The position numbers were made by a program, and so were the translations under genes. Shown here piece after piece: positions 59,386-64,000 of a DNA stretch of 64,000 nucleotides; the stretch's first letter is position 1, and each line of letters begins with the position of its first letter. Origin of the DNA: Pieris napi (taxonomy: Eukaryota; Arthropoda; Insecta; Lepidoptera; Pieridae); the NCBI RefSeq assembly GCF_905475465.1, contig NC_062243.1, positions 13,044,267-13,108,266 of the forward strand. The letters are read 5' to 3'. Below the pieces are notes generated by a model. The model was not told the DNA's origin. It worked only from the letters and a program-made list of their open reading frames with translations, and searched no databases.

Positions 59386-62039
59386 AAATGAAGATGAAAG
59401 AATAAATAAATTCTGTATCACGGTAGTCCTTGATCTATTAGTTCCTGTATCTTTTTTAATTATCGAAGTAATTCAGTCTCAACGAAAATCGTTATAATTT
59501 CTATGTAATTACCTAATTAATTATATTGTTATATACCTAATTAATATACCTATTCAGGTAAATTAACGAAACTTTAAAAAAATACGAATTTATCCAAATG
59601 TAAAACGTCTGTAGGAACTGTTTAGCATTAATTAGAAATTATGTTGCATTGGAATCACGAAGCTAATCATGAAATAACTCAAGGACTATGCGGTAAGTCT
59701 GCAGTCCTCGTTGCAGTGAGCCATACAACGGAACCTAGCGTGATTTATCTTACCTTGCCAGCTCCAATTATTACCCTTCATTTATAGATAATCACTTTTA
59801 TTAGCATATACCGTAATATGACTCCTCTTATTGCATATATGTTTTGCTATAATAATTAATATACACTAAAGATTTTGATGACTGCTTCATTGTTAATAAT
59901 ACTTTTGAATAGCAAAAGAGGATTTTTTAGAGTGTCACTATTTGTCTTAGCTGATACGAACATGTCATGACATCATATATTAACTAGTTCGTTCATACTT
60001 AACTAGGAAAGATAGATTAGATCTTAAGGATAGATTTGTTGTGCGTATATTTGTTTGCAATAGATAAACCTAAAACCACTGAACAACTGACACTTCACTA
60101 CTAACTGCCGAAACTCTAAAAGGGTAATATTCAGAGCCAACACTTAGCGGGAAGTATAACTGCGGTATTTTAAAAATGTTTTGAATTTTTACATACGGGG
60201 AGTCATCTGACGATGGAGTAATTCCTTACGTAAGATAATATTCTCCAACTAGGTCTAAGAATAAAGACTTAGTTATAAAAATAAATATGTATTTTTAAAA
60301 ATATAATTATTTAATTTATATTAGATAGTATGTAATTGTTGAAAAATTGCAAGAATCTCATATATGACTAAGAACACCGTCATGTGTCGCATTTGGCACA
60401 GAACTTCGGACTCACTTGACCCACGAATTAAAAGGAAAATAAAGGTGCAGTGGGTTTGTTTTGTTCATAGTGGATGCCTACACGCCTCCAATTCCGAATA
60501 CCTACCGCCTTATCTAGGCTATTATAAAAATCTAGAATTTTTGACACTGTGTTCTAGGAATACAGTGAAAGTTTCTCTTACTTATTCGGAAGCTTCGAAC
60601 ATTTTTATGATTAAAAGTTAGTTAAGTTAGCCTACAGCGAACAAAGTGAATTAAGATACTTAACCTTGTTCCGAAGTTTCGATCCAATAAAACAAAGTTC
60701 CCGACAAACGAATGCACTAAAGTCACCGCAAACTGATCCAATCGTAATATCCAGACATCGAAAGTTAGTATGCATTGACTTTGAAAAGTTGTCCAAAACT
60801 AAGTTGGGTTATGTTTATGAAACTATTCGGATCCGGTTGTGTGCCGATATACATGCAAGAACTCGCGCCCAACTCTAGGCATAGTTCGCTAAGTGGAACA
60901 GCTGTAAAACAAAGTAGCGAAGGGTCTAGGAACTCGGTGTGTACGTCGCGTCGGCAACTATTCCCGCCGAACACGTGTCTTCGGGAGGAGCCCATCGCTA
61001 CTTCGCAACTTTGACAGTTTAATTCGGGAAGCACGGTCGACGACCGCGGCCGATCCGTAAATAAGTTAAACTAGGTTCGACAAAGTATTGCAGAGGCTGA
61101 TAACGAAGCGGCCACACCCTCCCGCCTCGCGCGCCGCGTGTAGATAAACTTTTAAAATGACTTTGGAAGCTTTTGAGCTTTTAATCGGTAAAGTTGTACA
61201 GACAGACAGTTCGGGCACAATCCTTGAACCGCTTGCGCCGGCGACGGCGGCCGCAAAACTTTGTTTTACAGGACTACTTTTCTTGTTTCAAGGTTGAACT
61301 CTTAAAACAAACTCCAGTTCGACGGAGTTCGTGAACTCGGGCGCCAACAATTTACAAATTTCTCTCTTTCATAACAACTAACTGCCGCTCGGCGCGCGAA
61401 AGTTGTCCTGCGTAGATCTTAATCGCATTGTCTGTTGCGCTAGAGATGAAACAGCTGATCGTGACGTCACTCCCGACGAGTCCAAAAATCGCTTTTTACA
61501 TTACCGGCAGTAATTAAACTCATTCGACGATTTATACGTTAAAACTTCAAGCAATAAAACGTGTCTCATCGGGGCCCTCCCCGTTCGACACATTTGTTTT
61601 TTCGTAATAAAAATTTAACCGGGCGATAACGGAACGCGTTAAAACGATCGAGAATCAGCGAGGCGCCCTCCGATGCCGCTCATTCAATTTATCTAAGTGA
61701 CACTGATAGCGTAACTGCGGTCGAAAAAACTCGTCTGCCAAATTTGATGGAGCCCCATTGACCGGAGGCGACTTTTTTCAGTTCGCACTTCACCTGCCGG
61801 CCGTCGAAGTGACGGGAAAAAACTGTGATTGGCTTTTAATAAAAACGTAGGCCCTTCATTACACCGTGCGAAGCGCTCGAGAGCTTTTTAATGCCCATCC
61901 GCGAATTGAGATTAATCGATTATTTTGGAGTTAGTGCTGGTGCCGAGCTAAATAAATGGCGTGGGATTGCGACATTTATGTATAAAATATTAGGCTAGAT
62001 GCAGGTACATATATTGTATTGCGCGTAAATTTTACGTAA
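59386..62039. other. Noncoding interval rising in GC toward a putative promoter
   Basis: To about 60350 the sequence is AT-rich. From there GC and CpG content increase (61080-61260 and 61620-61900 are notably CpG-rich). The overlapping opposite-strand frames at 60765-61034 and 60775-61014 are mutually exclusive and have no motif. The zone may be upstream regulatory DNA of the gene starting near 62.3 kb. Confidence 0.4.
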
Positions 62040-62314
62040 CTAGAAATAAATAGGTTGCGGGTGTGTGGGGCGGGGCCGATGGGCGAGGCGTGCGCGCGCA
62101 AGCCTCCCTCCTCCGGTCTCCGGCGTCCGCACTCGGCCTCCGCATAGTCCGCGAATCGCGCTGCGACCGCCACCTGTCTCCCGAGCATCGCTCCGGCCGC
62201 GGCTCACGCACCGCGGACAAACTTTCACGCTTCTAGGAGCTCGCGTAGTGCTGTGATTAGTGCTAGATAACAACTTTAACTGTGCGTTATGTTAGTGATT
62301 CGCTTTGTTTAGTG
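62040..62314 (+). promoter_or_regulatory. CpG-rich putative promoter and 5' untranslated region
   Basis: The stretch 62050-62225 is the most GC- and CpG-rich in the window (for example GGGGCGGGGCCGATGGGCGA, CGGCCGCGGCTCACGCACCG), with no repeat similarity. It is followed by a transition to ordinary composition and the candidate initiation codon at 62315. No clear TATA box or initiator is seen at a fixed spacing, which would fit dispersed initiation. Long GC-driven frames on both strands here are not evidence of coding. Confidence 0.45.
62289..62312 (+). promoter_or_regulatory. Seven-codon upstream open reading frame
   Basis: An ATG at 62289 opens a frame reading MLVIRFV and ends at TAG 62310-62312, two bases before the candidate main ATG at 62315. 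If both lie in the same leader, ribosomes would terminate almost on top of the main start codon, an arrangement that can limit translation. The transcript start is not known, so inclusion in the mRNA is inferred. Confidence 0.3.
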
Positions 62315-62340
62315 ATGTCGGCCCTTGTCCGACCCGTTTG
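62315..62340 (+). CDS. Candidate first coding exon, N-terminus MSALVRPV
   Basis: ATG at 62315 (context TTTAGTGATGT, a G at -3 and -1 T) opens a frame reading MSALVRPV plus two bases, then GTAAGTCAT gives a near-consensus donor at 62341. It follows the CpG-rich region directly, as expected for the first exon of a long-intron insect gene. The next exon lies beyond the window. I do not recognise the protein. It might be an alternative first exon of the gene containing the microexons at 2281 and 35786, or the start of a separate gene. The exon might also be entirely untranslated. Confidence 0.4.
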
Positions 62341-64000
62341 GTAAGTCATTACGATAAGCGCCGAGTTCATTTTGCGATCGTATATAACCGATTTTACGGT
62401 TCCGGTTTTTTCAGCCAATGCTCTTGTCGGATTGCACTGAAGAGTGAAGTATAACAAAAAAATAATCGTTTACGCACAAATCCCACGCTAATAAACCATT
62501 TCACGAAATGCTTTCATAAACTTTTGGTGAAGAAAGCGATAGAATGTTACGAATAATTTAATAATTACATTTCTGAGCCAGGTTTGTAGGAGGTTCTAAT
62601 TAGTTATTCCGTTCGCGGTTGACATACACGTTAATTGAATCGAATGCGCGAATCGTCACATAACGGCGACATTTACGAAAACTGAGGGAATACTTAATGC
62701 GTACCGATTAACCGTAGGTTAACCTACGACGCGGTTAATAATTTAATTTAACCAATGGTTGCCTTCTTAACATCTTTTAATATGATTGACTAAGTAGAAA
62801 TTATTATCATATAACGTTATTTACGTTCAAATTGTCATTTTCATTAGCAACCATCATGAACAAAATATGTATAATTAATTTAAAACATTAATGTGTATTT
62901 TTCTTCACATTAACTATCTTCATTTAATTCAAGCATGATCTAATGCTGACAGGTGTTTGTCTATATGTATATACGTGAGAAAGAACATAAAAAAAATATC
63001 GGCTAGTGCTTTATTTATTACCTACTACATCAAATGTATGTGATAAACTAAATGTTATATTTTTTACATAAAAGTTTCTCATTTAGTTTACGGTAAGCTT
63101 AATCTATTTTAGCTTTTAAACACCCTTAATTATTGTATATTATGTACTTACAAATTAATGGGTACAATTTCAATTCATTAAAAAAATATTGAGGACTAAA
63201 AGTAATAACGAGTATTAAAAAAAATAAGAATTTCAATTGAAAATTATCTATAAACATTCGCTGACAAAGGTATTTAGTAGTCAAAAAGTATAGAGTCAAA
63301 CTGATACAACAAAAATTTTATCTTTAAAGAATGATACTGTTGATTAATGAAACAATTATTAAATAACTCGATGGAGAAGTGTTAAATTTTGTGTTATTAC
63401 GGTTTACGGAGCGTACATAACGTTTAATTCAGGTAGGGTTGTCGGTCGCTAAACGGATTTCACGTGTGACGCCTCGGGCCGATCGAGATAAAGCCCTCAA
63501 ATTGTTTCCACCGAAGCCACTGGAGCTATCTGATGGGCAACCTTCCGACTAATTGTCATTTGCTTGTTGTTCGTGAAAATAGAAACAGAATCTTTCAGGC
63601 TTCACATTACGCTCACGTTGTTTTAGAAAGGTATTAATATCACTGCTAACTACATATCTAAATGCTTTAAAGAAACTCGATAACTTTAAACTTTGGGTGA
63701 TAAAGTTTTAAGAAAAATACAAAACAAGTAGAATGTGTGCGGAGGGGCGAACGCTGAGCAATAGTATGACCCTCGCTACAAGTGCACGTAGGGAAGGTTT
63801 CCGTAGGGTTATGCTAAATCATTATCGGTAAAATGTACTAAAATCATAGTTTAAATCAATTCCTGATGTTTTTAAACATGAAACTAAAGACGCTTTTAAC
63901 TGTACAGTAATTAAGTTATATGAAAGAAAAAACTTCAATTGGTATTTTTCGTATAAGAATATATTTAAAAATATAGAAATAAATTTAGAATAACATGTTA
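62341..64000. other. AT-rich probable first intron
   Basis: It starts with the GTAAGT donor and contains no further exon candidate or repeat that I can support. The small palindrome CGTAGGTTAACCTACG (62713-62728) is the only structured motif noticed. Confidence 0.4.

Noticed and set aside
62032..62273. Three overlapping GC-rich minus-strand frames and one + strand frame
   Set aside because: All are open because of the CpG-rich composition; their Arg/Pro-rich readings are typical of GC-rich noncoding DNA.

Overview
The window looks like noncoding DNA from a moth or butterfly (Lepidoptera). It is AT-rich, has no long open protein-coding gene, and its recognisable content is dispersed repeats. 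The strongest taxonomic hints are a tRNA-derived SINE whose wording I know from many lepidopteran genomes, LINE 3' tails of the kind common there, and small AT-rich nonautonomous DNA elements. I could run no database search, so the order-level assignment is recognition only.

Host-gene evidence is thin and all on the + strand. Two very short exon-like blocks (2281-2320 and 35786-35820) sit between good acceptors and GTAAGT donors; together they are exactly 75 nt. A GC-rich, CpG-rich region near the right end (about 62040-62340) ends in a short candidate first coding exon with a GTAAGT donor at 62341. The simplest reading is large introns of one or two genes, with a promoter or alternative promoter near 62.2 kb. 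I do not recognise the protein.

The centre is repeat-dense. At 37748-40048 lies a near-perfect inverted repeat with arms of about 1.06 kb around a 178-bp spacer, flanked by a short direct repeat. At 41119-46222 there is a stack of insertions: a SINE split by a DNA transposon (22-bp inverted termini), itself split by a minus-strand LTR retrotransposon (283-bp LTRs, ATAT target duplication), which carries a 66-bp tandem array. The retrotransposon has an open gag but its pol is deleted and frameshifted. Further right are a TTAA-flanked nonautonomous element (47342-48015) and a GC-rich palindrome (48037-48153).

Elsewhere there are four copies of one small-element family (8968, 20226, 34114, 58910), one of which carries a 5S rRNA-derived segment on the minus strand, plus SINE and LINE fragments. 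The remaining intervals are AT-rich noncoding sequence with scattered GC-richer islands that could be regulatory, which the sequence alone cannot prove.
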